From assembly GCA_028554645.1 (NCBI GenBank), contig JAQOOI010000076.1, positions 868,001 through 932,000 on the forward strand: a stretch of 64,000 nt of DNA, in the 5' to 3' direction. The position numbers and the translations under genes are program-made. A model generated the notes under the pieces. That model saw only the letters and a program-made list of their open reading frames with translations. It was not told where the DNA came from and searched no databases. This document shows, in pieces, positions 34,865 through 48,366 of the stretch; the stretch's first letter is position 1, and every line of letters begins with the position of its first letter. This DNA comes from Omphalotus guepiniiformis (Eukaryota > Basidiomycota > Agaricomycetes > Agaricales > Omphalotaceae).

Positions 34865-36674
34865 ATGCTCTTTCACGTTCACTGCCGTGTTGGACGCGCA
34901 GCACGTTCACTTGCAAGCAGCGTTGCACGGAGGCGATACTATGGCAGTCTTCTAGATGAACTGAGCGATCGGGGCTTTCTTCAGCAAGTCACCCGGTAGG
35001 CTAATGCTAGCTTCTTACTCTATGTGTTTCGCAATTCATTCATGTCAGGCCGCAGGATTTGAAACATGCTCTTGCCTCGTCACCTCAAGTGGTCTATTCG
35101 GGAATAGATCCAACAGCATCTTCTCTACACATCGGCCATCTAGTCCCATTAATATGTCTTTTGCACTTCCAGCTCAATGGGCACACAGTCATTCCACTCG
35201 TGAGACGCGACATTAACATTTCGGCTTGTTCACGCGATTGAATTTGTATGCAGATTGGTGGTGCGACAGGTCTTGTTGGGGATCCTTCTGGTCGGAAGAC
35301 TGAAAGAGAACCTGCGAATGTGCAGCAAGTGGAGAAAAATGTCGAGTTACTATCTGAAAGTATACGACAATTCTTGAGCCGTGGATTGGAGTATGCAAGA
35401 AGCCGTCTCCCTTCCATTCCCGACTCGATCAAAGAACCAGAAGTGAAAAGTAATTTGCAATGGCACAAAGATGTTACCCTGCTCGACTTTCTTCGCACCG
35501 TTGGCGTTCACGCTCGGGTAAACACCATGTTAAGTAAGGAGAGGTCGGTTTTCTCTGCCAAACCTTCTCGTTCATGCTTACTTACACTGCACATTTCTTC
35601 AAGTGTACGGACGCGTCTCGAATCTAGTAGTGGTATCTCGTTCACTGAGTTCACCTACCAACTACTCCAAGCGTACGATTTCTATCATCTTCACCATCGT
35701 TTTGGTTGCACTATTCAAATTGGAGGCTCCGACCAGTGGGGAAACATTGTCGCTGGATTAGAATTCATCAATCGTTTGAACCCATCCAAAACTCCGGCCG
35801 ATGAGAAGGCATTTGGCGTGACTACTCCCCTCCTCACAACGGCGTCTGGCGAGAAATTCGGCAAGAGTGCAGGAAATGCAATATGGCTGAATCCAGAGCT
35901 GACTAGTATCTTTGACTTTTATCAAGTACGATGATCTATTTCCAATGATTGGTTGGTTTTTTTACCTATGCTTTCTCAGTACTTCCTGAAGGTCGAGGAT
36001 GCGGACGTGGAAAAATACCTCAAGCTCTTTACTCTGCTGCCGCTTTCAACAATACAGACTTTGATATCTGCTCGAGAGGTACGTAAAGAATCCATTAGAA
36101 TGCGTGGGGGGCGACATTAACGTAGCAGTCTTCACGTAGCAAGAACCGGAGAAAAGGATGGCACAAAGGCGTCTCGCGGCGGAAGTGACTGAACTGGTGC
36201 ATGGAGGTAAATAAGTTGGATTTTGTCCGACGTAGCTCTCACAGATGTTATTCAGCACATGGAGTAGCGCAGGCAGAGAGAATCACCAAAACAGTATTTA
36301 GACAACCGGATGCCCAAAGCCGGATTCTTGATGCACAGAGTCTGCTGGAGGCTTTTAAAAATGATTCGCGACTGACGTGGTGCGACAAGGAGGAACTAAC
36401 GACGACTCCTGTGGCAAAACTAGCTTCAAGATATAGCCTTGTCTCATCTACCTGTGAGTGCGGATTTGGACACTTTATTACAGTCATATTAACTATCATT
36501 CACGAATGTGTAGCTTCTGCAAGGCAACTTGTACAATCTCGAGGTTTGTACTATAATGATAATGTCGTTCCAGATGCTTGGTTCGTCCTGCAGGAGTCTG
36601 ATTTACTTGATGGCCGACTTGCTCTGATTCGAGCTGGGAAGGACAAAGTTATCCTCCTCGCAATTCGGCATTGA
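34865..36674 (+). CDS. MSY1: Mitochondrial tyrosyl-tRNA synthetase
   Basis: Class I synthetase charging mitochondrial tRNA-Tyr. The first exon ([20 protein letters not shown], then [17 protein letters not shown]) is Arg-rich and free of acids for about 30 residues, a clear matrix-targeting presequence. Splicing to [20 protein letters not shown] leads to the HIGH motif ([11 protein letters not shown]). Further marks are [50 protein letters not shown] and the KMSKS equivalent [16 protein letters not shown]-terminal S4-like domain ends [10 protein letters not shown]. About six exons. Confidence 0.94.
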
Positions 36675-36785
36675 AGCTCGTCACGAACACTCAAATCGCT
36701 GGCCTAACTTCTGTCGTACCGTTAACCTACGCAATTGCATTTTTGATTAGAGGGCTGTAAGGAAAGTACTAGTACAAACTACATG

Positions 36786-39700
36786 CTAATCGATACGGAT
36801 CGCACTATAGAGTCTACGAACAGCCCAGTATGAGGCTACGACAACCGAGTCAGTGCCACTGTCTAATCAGAGCAGAACTGCAGAACACACCTAAAAATCC
36901 GATGGTTCCTGAGAAAGAGCAATATGAGAACGCGAAGACAGCTGCATATGCACGATATACATACCGGTCACGAGGAAGTCAAGTAATACCAACAAGAAGA
37001 GGTATCCCTGTTCGGAAATGATCAGTAATTGAGCTAGAACGACGTAGTGAAAGGCACACCATATATAATATTACGCTTGAGAACGAGTCGAGGGATAAAC
37101 GAGAGATCCAATAAAATAGACCATATGCGAGGAGCCAAAACGCATTTCCTCCTCCGATCAAGAAGGAGCGCCAGTGCCAGCTTCGAGTGAAAATTGAGAA
37201 AGTAAAATGTGAAGCAATTTAACTGATGCCCACCGATATTCTTCGGCACATAGCATGAAATACGTGAAGAGGATGCTTACGGTCGCCACCGTCAAACCCA
37301 TGACCGTGGCTATAGGCGAAAGACATCATTATTCAAGCGACTGCGCACAGTGAATAACACCAACCAGTTAAAAAAACAAAGCCGAAAGCGTAATAAGCTC
37401 TCGAGGCAAATAGCGACGACATGACAAAGTAGAGCTCAACAAAGGCAGCACCTTGAAAGTATCAACAGCTAGGCCTCGCCAAATGCAAATGACTCACCGA
37501 AAGGAAGAATACCACTCAGGAGCGCCGCGGACTAATATCATGAATTAGATCGATCAAGAGAAAAAGTGATTAGCGCTTTACCCATGGTCGAAGATACTTT
37601 GGAGAGGGAGGAATTTGACGGGGAATAGCATTGACTCTGACAGGATGATGTACAGCCTATGTGGGCTATTGGTAGGCTGGCATACAAAGTAAGGAATAGT
37701 AGACTGACCCCATGTTTGGATCCGTAATAGGAACCAACGGAAGAAAGCGGAGCTGAGATTCCAAACCAGAGCAACACTATCACAAGCAAGGTACCTGGAG
37801 CAGAGCGTCATTTAAGAGAGAGTATTTACAGGTTATGCACATCGCTCACCGAACGGTACCGCGCCCGATGAATTAGCCAGCAGTAGGCATAAGTTTAGTA
37901 GGAAGACCACGATAAAAACGAGCCTGTGATCCTGATGAGAGATTGTTTCACCGAAGAAATGATCGTACGTACGTAGGAAGAAGAGTAGCAGTGAGAAACG
38001 CGTTCTTTCTCTTGTCTGTTCCACCTAGGGAACTGTACACTCTACTGGAGAAGTATCCACTGACTCTGTAATTCACGGGTGAGCTGCAAGTAAACAGCTG
38101 AGGTCCATTCGAGATGCGTACCCTCCAAAGAAAGAGAAGCACACCATCATCACCGTAGCCAAGGAGCCACGATTCGAAGGCGAAAGGAAACCCAACAAGG
38201 CAAAAACTAGATGGAAACAAGGCGTTGAAATGGAATCAGACTTTAAAAGATATAAGATAAAGAAAGAATGCTGACCTAGCGTGACTCCGACCATTGAACA
38301 CAGCTGAGCACCATTGCCAGTCATGATAGACAAAAGCATGGGGTGTTGCGGCTGACGGAATACTTCACCATGTACCTGTGAGGGGGGTAAGGGGGTAAGG
38401 GGCATGCAATACTCGCAAGCGTGAGTATGATGTACCAGCTTCCAGCCCCAATCTTCCTGCACATCTTCCTGTATCATGACAACACATCAGCCAAAGCAAT
38501 ATAGCAAGTTGCGATGATCACAATGTGCTCACACTAATGTCTATGGCATTGTACCTAGAGATCTGCGAAAAAAACTCAATTAACGTCAGAGATATAAGAT
38601 ATCAAAATATATGCTTACATCTCGAGAAACACTTCGGAACAAAATCATCGATACCATTCCCAGAAGGAACATCACGATGACAATAGAGTTAACTAGACTG
38701 AACCTGGGTCGAATTGTAAGCCTAGAGTCGCCCGTCGTTATACCCCGAGAGGACTCACCAGTGAATACGAGGATCAGCTATCCTGAGATAATTATCCCAA
38801 CGTGTGGCCCACGGCGTGTCTGACTCGTTCCAAGTAACGCGATAAGAATAGCGAACAGTTTGGCTTTGACTCTCCTTCAGGAGAAGGGGAGTAATGCTTT
38901 CAGTCTCGCAAGTTGCATCCACAGTTTGGTCCCCACCGATGCTATTCGAAGTATGAGATGTACTTGTCGGGGAATACCGAAGTCCAGACAAAACTCTACC
39001 TGTATGGCCATACCAAGACTGACGAGAGTGCAACGTAAGATCAAGAAGCAACTTGCTTATAATGCATCAAGACATACCTCCTACAATTCGGTATTGGTCT
39101 TCGCTATACTTATGGTACCTACGAAGGAGGTCAACCTTGCACACTAAAGGAATGATTAATATACTTATGGTACCTTAGAACTATTTCGTAGTGGTTGTTT
39201 AAGGCAGGCCTGTCTTCAAAAGGTCCGTCGTCATTTCCCAGGTTGAAGCCCATATCAAAAAACATGTCTCCGCTCCTCAAATCGACCTTCATTTCAGCCG
39301 CGGGAAGACCGTCGACGAGCCAATTCAATGCATAGTCCTCACGGATGCGGTCGTTGATGAATTTCGCATCCTCTGCGTCAATGTCTGTCCTGCAGAGGGT
39401 TTGACACGTTTGGTTGTTTTCTAACATTCTGATCTGGAATGAAGCGTTAAAGGAGACCGACCAACGCGCTAGGCTAGTACATACGTTGTACGGAGAGTTG
39501 AAGATCCTGTCTCCGAAGAGAATTCCGCCTAAGCTCTCGGACTGCTTCTGAGGACCACCTTCCGGCTCGCAAAACTTAAACTTCGGGTTGTAGTAGTCGT
39601 CTGACCAGTGACAGGCCGCTTTGAGACAAATATGACAATGACACAGCTACTAATGCTCACAATTTATCAACGATTTCTGCGTCAGGTGCATCAGCGAGAT

Positions 39701-39895
39701 ACCTAGGCTATGTATGGAGAGAATACATACTAGTTTTGCATCGTCACTGCCAGAGAGCATGGGAGTTAAAGCATTGACGAAAAGATCAATGGATTCTCCT
39801 CTTGCAAAATTGTGAGGGGCTGCTCCAGGAAGATAGAACGCATTGGCAGAAAGAGCGAAAGAAAAGGCCCAAGCGGCCAAGAATATTAGATTCAT
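36786..39895 (-). CDS. Transmembrane 9 superfamily (Emp70/nonaspanin) protein
   Basis: Nine-helix protein of the endosome/Golgi; family members act in protein sorting, adhesion and copper homeostasis. A signal peptide (MNLIFLAAWAFSFALSANAF) is followed by the lumenal FYLPGAAPHNFARGESIDL block and YNPKFKFCEPEGG, NMLENNQTCQTLC-type Cys pairs. The membrane part shows LLSIMTGNGAQLCSMVGVTL and late helices. The terminal intron (GTGTGT...CGTAG) joins GTIGFL to ASYWAVRRLYSAIRID; the stop is at 36786-36788. The C-terminal basic tail plays the KXD/E-type COPI-binding role in relatives. Some fifteen short introns. Confidence 0.9.
38381..38402. repeat. G-rich tandem tract inside an intron of the TM9 gene
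   Basis: Three runs of 4-6 G separated by TAA on the plus strand. On the coding strand this is a C-rich tract directly before a CTCACAG acceptor, so it probably serves as the polypyrimidine tract. Confidence 0.6.
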
Positions 39896-40030
39896 CGTGG
39901 TCGTGAACCCGTCGTGAACGGTACTGTTGGGATTGCCCTGTCATGTACACCTGTTTGCCTTCCGCTTCAACGCCGATCAATTTCCGTATTCGTTCAAATA
40001 TCTTTTTCTCCTAATTACCACCATAGAATC

Positions 40031-41906
40031 ATGCAATTCGAGATCCTCGCAAAATGCCATACCACACGAGCACGCGTTTCTCGCATGACCCTTGCTCGTG
40101 AGTCACTCAGTGTCGCAAGAGAATTCATCTGCTGATTAGTTTTAGATGGAGAAACAATGCTACCGACTTTCATGCCTGTCGCAACCCAAGCAGCAATCAA
40201 GGGACTAACGCCAGAGCAAGTAGAGTCTTTAGGAGTGACGTTGATATTGAACAACACTTATCATCTCAACCTCCGGCCTGGGATGGAGGTTCTGAAAGAA
40301 GCTGGAGGCGCTCACAAATTTCAAGGTTGGAAGAACAATTTGCTCACTGTATGTGTGCCCAAATCGGAGGATGTTCGTGTTCTGCATGTTGTCAATGCAG
40401 GATAGTGGTGGTTTTCAACTTGTATCCTTGAGCAAGTTCACTACAATCACGGAAGAAGGAGCCTTATTTTCAAGCCCATTCAACGGCGAACCAACAATGC
40501 TGACTGTCGGTATATTTTGCATCAGCCTGGACTTGTACTTATGCCAATGCCTTAGCCCGAGGAAAGCATTTCAATACAGCATACGATCGGGGCAGATATC
40601 ATCATGCAATTAGACGATGTCGGTAAGAAAATATGCTCCTCCTTACAAATCGATCCTCGTTTGATTTTTGGGTTATCATGTGAGTTCCTAGCCTGATGAC
40701 AGGACCCCGCGTCGGTGAAGCCATGGAGCGCTCTGTAAGATGGTATACTATGTGCCATCAGAAGATCGGGTTATATAGGCTCATTCCATTTTAGGCTGGA
40801 CAGATGCATCCAGCAACACGAGCTTTCAGGGAAAAAAGATACACAAAATTTGTTTGCCATTGTGCAAGGAGGTCTTGATCCAAGTCTTCGTGACCAATGT
40901 TTAGAAGCTATGGTTGCGCGCAGTGACCAAGTAGCAGGATATGCGATTGGCGGTCTCAGCGGCGGCGAAGAAAAAGGTCAGTAGTCAGTAAGTGGGAGTA
41001 AGCATGGTTGAACTGACTGCTAGGTAGATGTCTTTTGGAGAATGTACGGAGCATGTTCTGTCCTGGATCATGATGCTCAGAAATTCATTTCCAGAATAAA
41101 ACAGTGCGCAGATAAACTTCCGGAGAATAGTACGTCCGCTTTGTCTCTCAGTATCACAAGAGTTAACATGTAGGATTTACTAGGACCTCGATACTCTATG
41201 GGTATCGGCTTTGCTGAAGGTAGAACTTGCTCTTTGGTTTTGCAATTTTCTCAACGATCATTATTAGACCTTCTCGTTTGTGTCGCGTTAGGGGTCGACA
41301 TGGTACCCCTTTTACCTTATTTCACAAGTGAATACTCAGATTTCGACCCATGCAGGCGGATTGTGTCTTTCCTACGCGAACGGCTCGCTTTGGGGTTGCC
41401 TTAACCCACACGGGTCCTGTCAACCTGAGTAGGTCTACTGTCAGCTTGTCGCTACTACGATTGACTTCTTCAACATTATTGTAGGGCTCAGTAGACATGC
41501 GAAAGACTTTAGCCCTATCGACAAAGAATGCCCTTGCCTTACATGCAAGGACAATACATCGCGGGCTTTCTTGCACCACATTGTCACTCATGAAACTACA
41601 GCTGCACATGGTCAGTCCCTTCTATTTGTGCAATCATCGTAGAATTCACAGTTGATATTCGTAGCTTTGACAATACATAATATTACATTCCAGGCCCAAG
41701 TGATGGGACGCGCTAGGGATGCAATCTTAGCGGGTACCTTCCCAGGCTACCTTCGCACATTCTTTGCCAACTATTTTGGCGATCGCGGATACCCTGAATG
41801 GTGTGTTAATGCGTTGAGGAGCGTGGGTGTTGATCTTCTTGAAAACACGCCAGTCCCAATAATACCAGGCGATGGTTCTAGATGGGAGTATTCTGATGCT
41901 TCGTAG
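40031..41906 (+). CDS. Queuine tRNA-ribosyltransferase catalytic subunit
   Basis: Eukaryotic TGT (QTRT1): exchanges guanine 34 for queuine in tRNAs for Asp, Asn, His and Tyr, usually with a QTRT2 partner. Start at 40031 ([19 protein letters not shown]). Conserved blocks in order: [35 protein letters not shown], the catalytic [47 protein letters not shown], and across an intron [17 protein letters not shown], in which the VD is the nucleophile region. The zinc site is CPCLTCK with a later His (LHHIV). It ends [12 protein letters not shown]. About ten exons. Divergent from the TM9 gene over 135 bp. Confidence 0.94.
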
Positions 41907-42083
41907 ATACTTATATAAATTATACCAGTGTGTTGAAATCAAATTCAAACCGAGAAATGCATCCCTCCAGCTTTGCCTGCCGCTGGCATTCACTAAAAAA
42001 ACGTGACGTTTACATTTCCGACAAAATTTTTGGTACATTTCAATTTGTTCGACAGAGTTTGACGGATTCTTCGACCAAGAAAG

Positions 42084-45000
42084 ATGCCTGCTCATAAACG
42101 AAAATACTCGGAAGCTTCGAGTGAAGACTGGTCATCAGCAGCAGAGGAAGTGCCTATTGATGAAGGTTTTGGCAGCGGCAACGAGGACGAGATCGACATT
42201 TCATCCGCTTTGACTGGAAACAGGCGGAAGGTTGACAACCAAGAGGATGATAGTTCGGAAAACGAGGATGATTTGAGCGCGTTTCTTCAGGATTCTATAG
42301 CAAAGAGGAACGTGAAGAGTGGGACGGAGCTGCTGAAGAAGGCAAAGGGGAAAGCCAAGTTCGCAAAGGGCGAAGTTGGCGGTGGTAGTTTCCAAAGCAT
42401 GGGTATGTGGCAGCTTTACAATTGCATCGCAAGTCACTAAGAGTCTGTATTTAGGTCTGTATCCATCGTTGCTTCGCTCCCTTAATTTGCAGGGATATCG
42501 AATACCTACTCCGATTCAACGACTTTCAATTCCTGCTCTTCTGAGTAATCCCCCGCAAGATCTTGTTGGGATGGCTCGAACAGGATCTGGAAAATCTTTG
42601 GCATATATGGTTCCTCTTGTTCAGCGTCTGGGAGGACGACATGCTACTACGTTCGGTGCGCGAGCCCTGATATTACTACCCACTCGAGAACTCGCTCTTC
42701 AAATTTTGAAGGTCGGGAAGGAGTTGGCTCGAGGTTGGGATCATGGGAAGGGCGAGCACGCTGGAGATGGAGAAGACACCGAGCCTGTAAAAGGTCACAA
42801 TCTCCGATGGGGTCTTATTGTTGGTGGTGAAGGATTGGATGAACAGTTCGAGACCATGACGAATAATCCTGACATGTAAGCCATAACTTGCCATCTTGCT
42901 TCGACCTGTTCACTTATTATCATAAAAGAATCATCGCTACTCCAGGTCGTCTTCTGCATCTCATTGTGGAAATGAATCTGGACCTCAAGTCTGTCCAATA
43001 CGTCGTATTCGATGAGGCAGATCGTCTGTTCGAAATGGGTTTTGAAACTGCACTAAACGAAATCATACATCGTCTTTCAAAGTCGCGTCAGACGTTGTTG
43101 TTCTCAGCTACACTTCCTAAATCTCTTGTCGAATTCGCCAAAGCGGGACTAGAGAATCCAAAGCTAGTGCGGCTGGACGCAGAGAGTAAAATCAGCTCCG
43201 ATCTAAAGATGGCATTTTTCTCTGTCAAGCAGGCTGAAAAAGACGCCTGTCTAATGGCGTTATTGAGAGATGTCATCAAGGTCCCTTTAGTGGATGCCCA
43301 GCCGAACACAGAAGATCTCTCAGACAAACAGAGTAAGCGCAAGGGCAAGCGCAGGGAAGTCACAACTATGCCTCACCAAACCTTGATCTTCACGGCTACG
43401 AAACATCACGTCGAGTACCTCACCAATCTGCTCACAACTGCTGGCTATTCTGTGTCACACATATACGGGACTCTTGATCAACAGGCTCGAACGTACCAGA
43501 TGGACCAATTTCGTCATGGCGCTACCAGCATATTAGTCGTGACTGATGTGGCTGCTCGCGGTATCGACATCCCAGTGCTTGAGAACGTCGTGAATTACGA
43601 TTTTCCACATGGAGCCAGGGTATTCGTGCATCGTGTCGGACGTACAGCTCGTGCTGGTCGTCAGGGTTGGGCATGGTCTTTCGTCACGAACACTGAATTA
43701 CCATACCTTCTGGATTTACAGTTGTTCCTGGGCCGCCCTTTAAAATGCGAGGTTGCAGAACAAGGAGATCAGGTGTACACCGAGTCCCTGATCCTGGGGC
43801 CATTTGAACGCAGCAAAATCGACGAAGACGTGGAGTACCTTAGATCTTTGGATGACGCAAATCATTCCCTTCCCTCATTACGCACTGTGATGCAGAGAGG
43901 GCAGGCCATGTACGAAAGGAGTAAGGGCAAAGCTAGTCCTCCTAGCTACAAAAGGGCCAAAGATATGATCAAAGATAAGAAGTGGATTCTTGCAGGATCT
44001 GATTCCGGGATACATCCTATCTTGCTAAGGGGTTCGGGAGAAATTGAGCGACGAGCCCAAGAGCAGGCCAGACGGTCTTTATTGCGCGTCGTGAATTCTT
44101 TCAAACCTTCGGAAACCGTATTCGAGGTTGGCACGAGAGGGAAAGCGAACACAGCTAATGCCGCTTTGATGAAGGAGCGTAGGAAAGCATTGAGCAAATC
44201 AGCTCTAAGATTACAGCAATCGACTTCGATTGCAGTCGAAGACGATTCTGTTCCCGACAATGGCGCCTCCAGTAGCAAAGTCGAGATGGCTGATGAAGAC
44301 GACATCGCAGTAAGCACGCTGCTAGTGTTTTGAAAGTTATTGTAACTGACCATTGGATGTTCAGGCCGTATTCGACAACAAGAAAAAGACCTTTAGAGAC
44401 AACGACTTCTACATGTCCCACTACCAAAAAGATGCCGTGACTGAGAAAGGGTAAGTTTGATCATGCCTTCTATTCAATGAAACTTTATTTTAACGTCATC
44501 TACACTAGTTACTCTTTAACAGATGGTGCATCTTTTGTCGAGCAAGCCCGAGGCGCGACATTCGATCTAGCCGGTGATGAGACCGTAGCAGATCGCAAAA
44601 AGCGCCAGCTCAATTGGGATAAAAAGAAGAAGAAATTCATCAAAGGTGATGGCGTCGGCGCCGACAACGTGAAGCTTGTCAAAACCGAGAACGGCACGAA
44701 GCTTCCTGCATCATATCGTAGCGGTCGCTTTGAGGAGTGGAAGGCGAAGAGCCATGTCAGCTTACCCAGGGTGGGAGAGGCCGAAGGGGAGGCCGTACGA
44801 TCTAAAGGTTCGGCTGGGCCGGGCGGACATAGATTTAAGCACAGAAAGATCACAGAGGCCAAACCGCTGGACAAGTTGAGTAAGGACTACGAGCGAAAGC
44901 AACGACAAGCTGGGAAGCATGCGCAGAATGGATCGGAGGAATCAGGCGGTCCTTCCCAAGGCAAGGGACGAACCAAACTCGGCGGACGTTACGGCGGAAA

Positions 45001-45130
45001 GTCGGTAGGGCGTGTGAGGTCCGAGCTCAAGAATGCAGACGAAATTCGAAAATCTCGGAAGCTCCTGGATAAGCGGAGAGCAAAAAATGCGCGGCCCACT
45101 CACAAGGGTGGGAAGCGAGGAAGGAGGTAG
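42084..45130 (+). CDS. DBP10: DEAD-box RNA helicase Dbp10/DDX54
   Basis: Nucleolar helicase of 60S subunit assembly. An acidic N-terminus (SEASSEDWSSAAEEVPIDEG) precedes the Q motif (GYRIPTPIQR), Walker A (ARTGSGKS), PTRELALQ, TPGRLLHLI, DEAD in YVVFDEADRLFEMGF, SAT, VVTDVAARGIDIP and HRVGRTARAGRQG. The C-terminal Dbp10-specific domain follows (KKKTFRDNDFYMSHYQKDAV; EQARGATFDLAGDETVADRK) and a Lys/Arg-rich tail ending HKGGKRGRR. The DBP10CT block separates it from other DEAD-box proteins. Five exons, the largest at about 42.93-44.31 kb. Confidence 0.96.
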
Positions 45131-45328
45131 TAGCATTGTTTTCAATACATGCGCCTAGAACCATTTCAAGCCTGTGATTGTGATTAGAAGCCAGCTACAT
45201 ATATAAATACAGCGCTCATCAAGAGTGAGAGGTATCGTGGTATCGTTTAGATCGGGATACAGACGGGGAGAGGTACTACATACTTGGAAATATTACACAC
45301 CAGTCCAAACAGGGAACAGCAGACACCC

Positions 45329-46985
45329 TTATGTACCAACCAGCTGGAAGGGGTTGTCAACTGTGGATCGTATCGTCGCTTCAAGAGAGGTGCTTTCTGT
45401 ACCGCGCAAGCGTCTCTCCTGAGCATTAGAAAACGCTCGGGGTAAAGGGCCTTCAGGGTACTCGGTCGCAATGTCCACTCTTTGCGTCCCAAGGGGCTTG
45501 TTTTCCAACGGAGAATAAGTTACGGATTCGAAGGGCAGTAGGACCACCGTGTACTACACAAGTAGCAGGAATGTTACGGGTTGAGCAACAAAAAATTTGG
45601 GTGTAAAACCAACCTCTACGGTGAAGGGTACCGACTCGAATGATGGAGGAAGATCTTTGGGTAGATGTATTTCTCCCTCCAGCTGGCGAACACGCGACTC
45701 GTCACTGCTTCTTTGATTAATGGGCCACAACACAGCTTCCGACACATCCGAGCATTCATATTTTGGTGTACTTGCACGACTCTGCATGTTGTGTTGTAGT
45801 CCTTGGCCAGCATCATGAAGGTACTTCAAGCAACGCCGCAGCTTGATAACGGTGGTCTTGGCTGAGACAAGTAGATCCAGCGCTTGTTCATCGACACTTT
45901 CAACGAGAAGACGACAAGGAATAACGGAACCTCTGGTATACGAGAGCTGGACAGACATTAACAACGTGTTATGAACGACGTCGAATGGAAAAACACTTAC
46001 GGGGTTTGCTAACGAAAGCTATGTATGGCACAGGGTCATCGATCAGCCTTTTAAGCCGCGAGCTATAAATTTGACACCCTACCGTGCACCGCAACATAGT
46101 CGACCGTGAATTGAGTATGGAACCGAGGGTAGTCGCAGCAGGCAGTGTATACCAGCCCCAAGGATCGTCATCAGGGCCTGGTATAGCAGTGTTGTTTCGA
46201 TATGCAACCTGACGCAGCTCTGAAAAGGGAGCAGGTGTTGTCGTGGGCACATAGATAAAAGGAACGTGAAGCCTGGAATTTCAAAAAACAGTTAGTAATA
46301 GGAAGTGAAGTAGATGCGGGAAATACACTTGCTTCTGATCTGTTCTCAGTTTGCCCCGATAGATACGCAGAACGAGCTCATATTGAACGCGTACTCCGGA
46401 AGCTCGTTCCTGGAAAGACTGAGGTAGGGCAACACGATGGGTGTCGGAGCCTTTTTGGGAGGTCATCATTACTGGGACCGGGAAAGAGAAAGGAAAGTCG
46501 TAGTCTCCAAGTAACTTTCCATTAAATCGGGAGCTCGACAGATTGTCTCCAACACGGGGGTCCCCTTGATCTTTTGACCACAGCGTAGTCGAGTGACTGA
46601 GAAATGTAAAAGTGCCACCCTCGTTTGCTCCAGTGATCGCACGTCCTTTGACCTATCAGAATACGGATCAGTTGTGTTGCTCCGTTGAAGCATTCTAAAC
46701 TGCATTGACCACCAAACCAATTGCTTGAATGCTCTCGGGATTATCAAGATTAAGCTCTACGGAACCTGTAACATAATCACCCTCGACAAATTTGGGGACG
46801 TTCTTGGTTAACCTTCGGTTATTTCGAAGAATTAATGAAACCCAAGCCTTTCCTTTGCCGTTGGTCAATTGGAAAGTGCTCGAAGGAGTGGCCGGCCGAT
46901 CATGGAATACGTTAGAATATCTAGGAAGGCGCCCGACAAGGGTGGAATAAGCAGGAAGGAACGAGTCCGAGTCTGGATCCGCCAT
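45329..46985 (-). CDS. Arrestin-fold protein (alpha-arrestin-like)
   Basis: Start at 46985: MADPDSDSFLPAYSTLVGRL. The arrestin N-type domain is visible as VSLILRNNRRLTKNVPKFVE then GDYVTGSVELNLDNPESIQA, followed by VKGRAITGANEGGTFTFL and FPFSFPVPVM. A second beta-rich part contains YTRGSVIPCRLLVESVDEQAL and IKLRRCLKYL. The C-terminus is STSLEATIRSTVDNPFQLVGT. Family members bind membrane proteins or act as adaptors for Rsp5/Nedd4 ligases; I see no clear PPxY motif. About six exons. No particular function can be assigned. Confidence 0.8.
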
Positions 46986-47360
46986 CGAATATGTACCACG
47001 ACACTCGGTTGGGGGTATAGAAAGATTGCAGACATATCAGCTCTCGACCACCTTTTTATATTAGCAGAGAGCAGAGAGACTAGTGTTATTGTCTTTACGG
47101 ATTGAAATTTATTGAATACTTACATACTGAGAGTGGGAGTTTCTGTTGTCTTTTTCGCCAATTGTTGAGGGATTGGAGTCAGGGCACAGCCATAAACGGG
47201 AAATAATAACCGGTAAATAGTCGGCAGATTGGGGCCGGCAGAAGTGCACAGTTGCGGCTGTGCCCACTGAAAACTTATATAACGCAGGCCCAGTAGGCTC
47301 ATTTCCTCATTGCATTTGCCAATCTACACACACCCAAACCACTTCTTCACGTCTACCGCC
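46986..47360. promoter_or_regulatory. Divergent promoter with TATA box before the Kre9-like gene
   Basis: 375 bases between divergent start codons. TATATAA at 47276-47282 lies about 80 bases before the ATG of the secreted-protein gene and is a good core promoter candidate for it. Confidence 0.5.
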
Positions 47361-47944
47361 ATGAAATTCACGACTTTCTCCTCTTTCAACTTCTTCTTCG
47401 TCTTGCTTGTCTCCTTCATCGCTCTGGTCAACGCTCTTCCTGTTGAGATAGTCACCAGGGATGTCTTTGTACCCGAGATCCTGACTCCAGTGGAAGGAGA
47501 GGTGTGGCATATTGGGGAGTCCCAACTGGTAACATGGTAGGTAGTTTTGTCGATGATCAGAACCTTTGGGCTGATAGTGACACGCAAGGAATGTTTCTTC
47601 CCCTCCAGCGCAGATCACAAACCCGGTCGGAAAGATCTTGCTGAGGAAAGGCGGGCTCACGACGAACTGTACGCTTTAATGTAAACATTATCATTTGGAT
47701 TACTGACCAGAATGACGATGCTCTAGTGACTCTCGCGAGCAACTTCAGCATTCTTGCAGGAAGCATTACAGTTACCGTTCCAAACGTCACCCCTGATAAG
47801 GACTATGCCATCGTTTGTACGTGGTTCGCATTTATCGCTCTTTCATGTATATGCTGACTCTCTTCGTCCCACTTAGTATTCGGAGACTCTGGAAACTTCA
47901 GCCCCACCTTCACGATTGCCAATTCAACAGATGCAAGTTCATAA
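47361..47944 (+). CDS. Small secreted Kre9/Knh1-like domain protein
   Basis: Signal peptide MKFTTFSSFNFFFVLLVSFI, with cleavage expected after LVNA or nearby, followed by a single beta-sandwich domain: ILTPVEGEVWHIGESQLVTW, NVSSPPAQITNPVGKILLRK, TLASNFSILAGSITVTVPNV and YAIVLFGDSGNFSPTFTIAN. The P..G..W..G....V.W pattern is that of the Kre9/Knh1 N-terminal-like (Ser-Thr-rich GPI-anchored membrane) domain. Four exons rejoin in frame (introns start GTAGGT, GTACGC, GTACGT) and end SSTDASS-like at 47942-47944. Unlike many relatives it has no Ser/Thr-rich stalk or GPI signal, so it is probably freely secreted. Role in beta-glucan walls is family inference. Confidence 0.82.
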
Positions 47945-48366
47945 ATACGCATCTGCACACTTCAAAATTCCACTTGGACACTTACTTGATGAACTTTTTG
48001 TATTATTCATGACGGACTATCGATTCGAACGATTTAGCTACACACCACACTCAGTAATGTTTTGCATAATCATAGTAGTTTAGCACCACACTGTATACTT
48101 GATGGACTTTTCCAATGTGACCTCTTTTCCGGGGAATGTCCCCGAAGCACATCTTCTTGCCGCAAACGAGAGTTGTTCTTGCTTGAACATGAGGATCAGT
48201 GAACGCGATCCATGAGGCGTTTCGGTAATATGTGGGTGCTAAGATCGCCATAGGGCGATCCGGAGTACAAGAAACGAGGATGAAGGCAGGATGAGGTGAT
48301 CCTATATCCACGTATAATGCGGAGTGGCATGCAAAGCACCATTTCCGTATCATCCAATGGTATTCT
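47945..48366. other. Intergenic region, convergent genes
   Basis: 422 bases between the ends of the Kre9-like gene and DUO1. A minus-strand frame of 112 codons crosses it but overlaps the DUO1 terminal exon in another frame and has no family likeness, so I treat it as non-coding. Confidence 0.5.
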
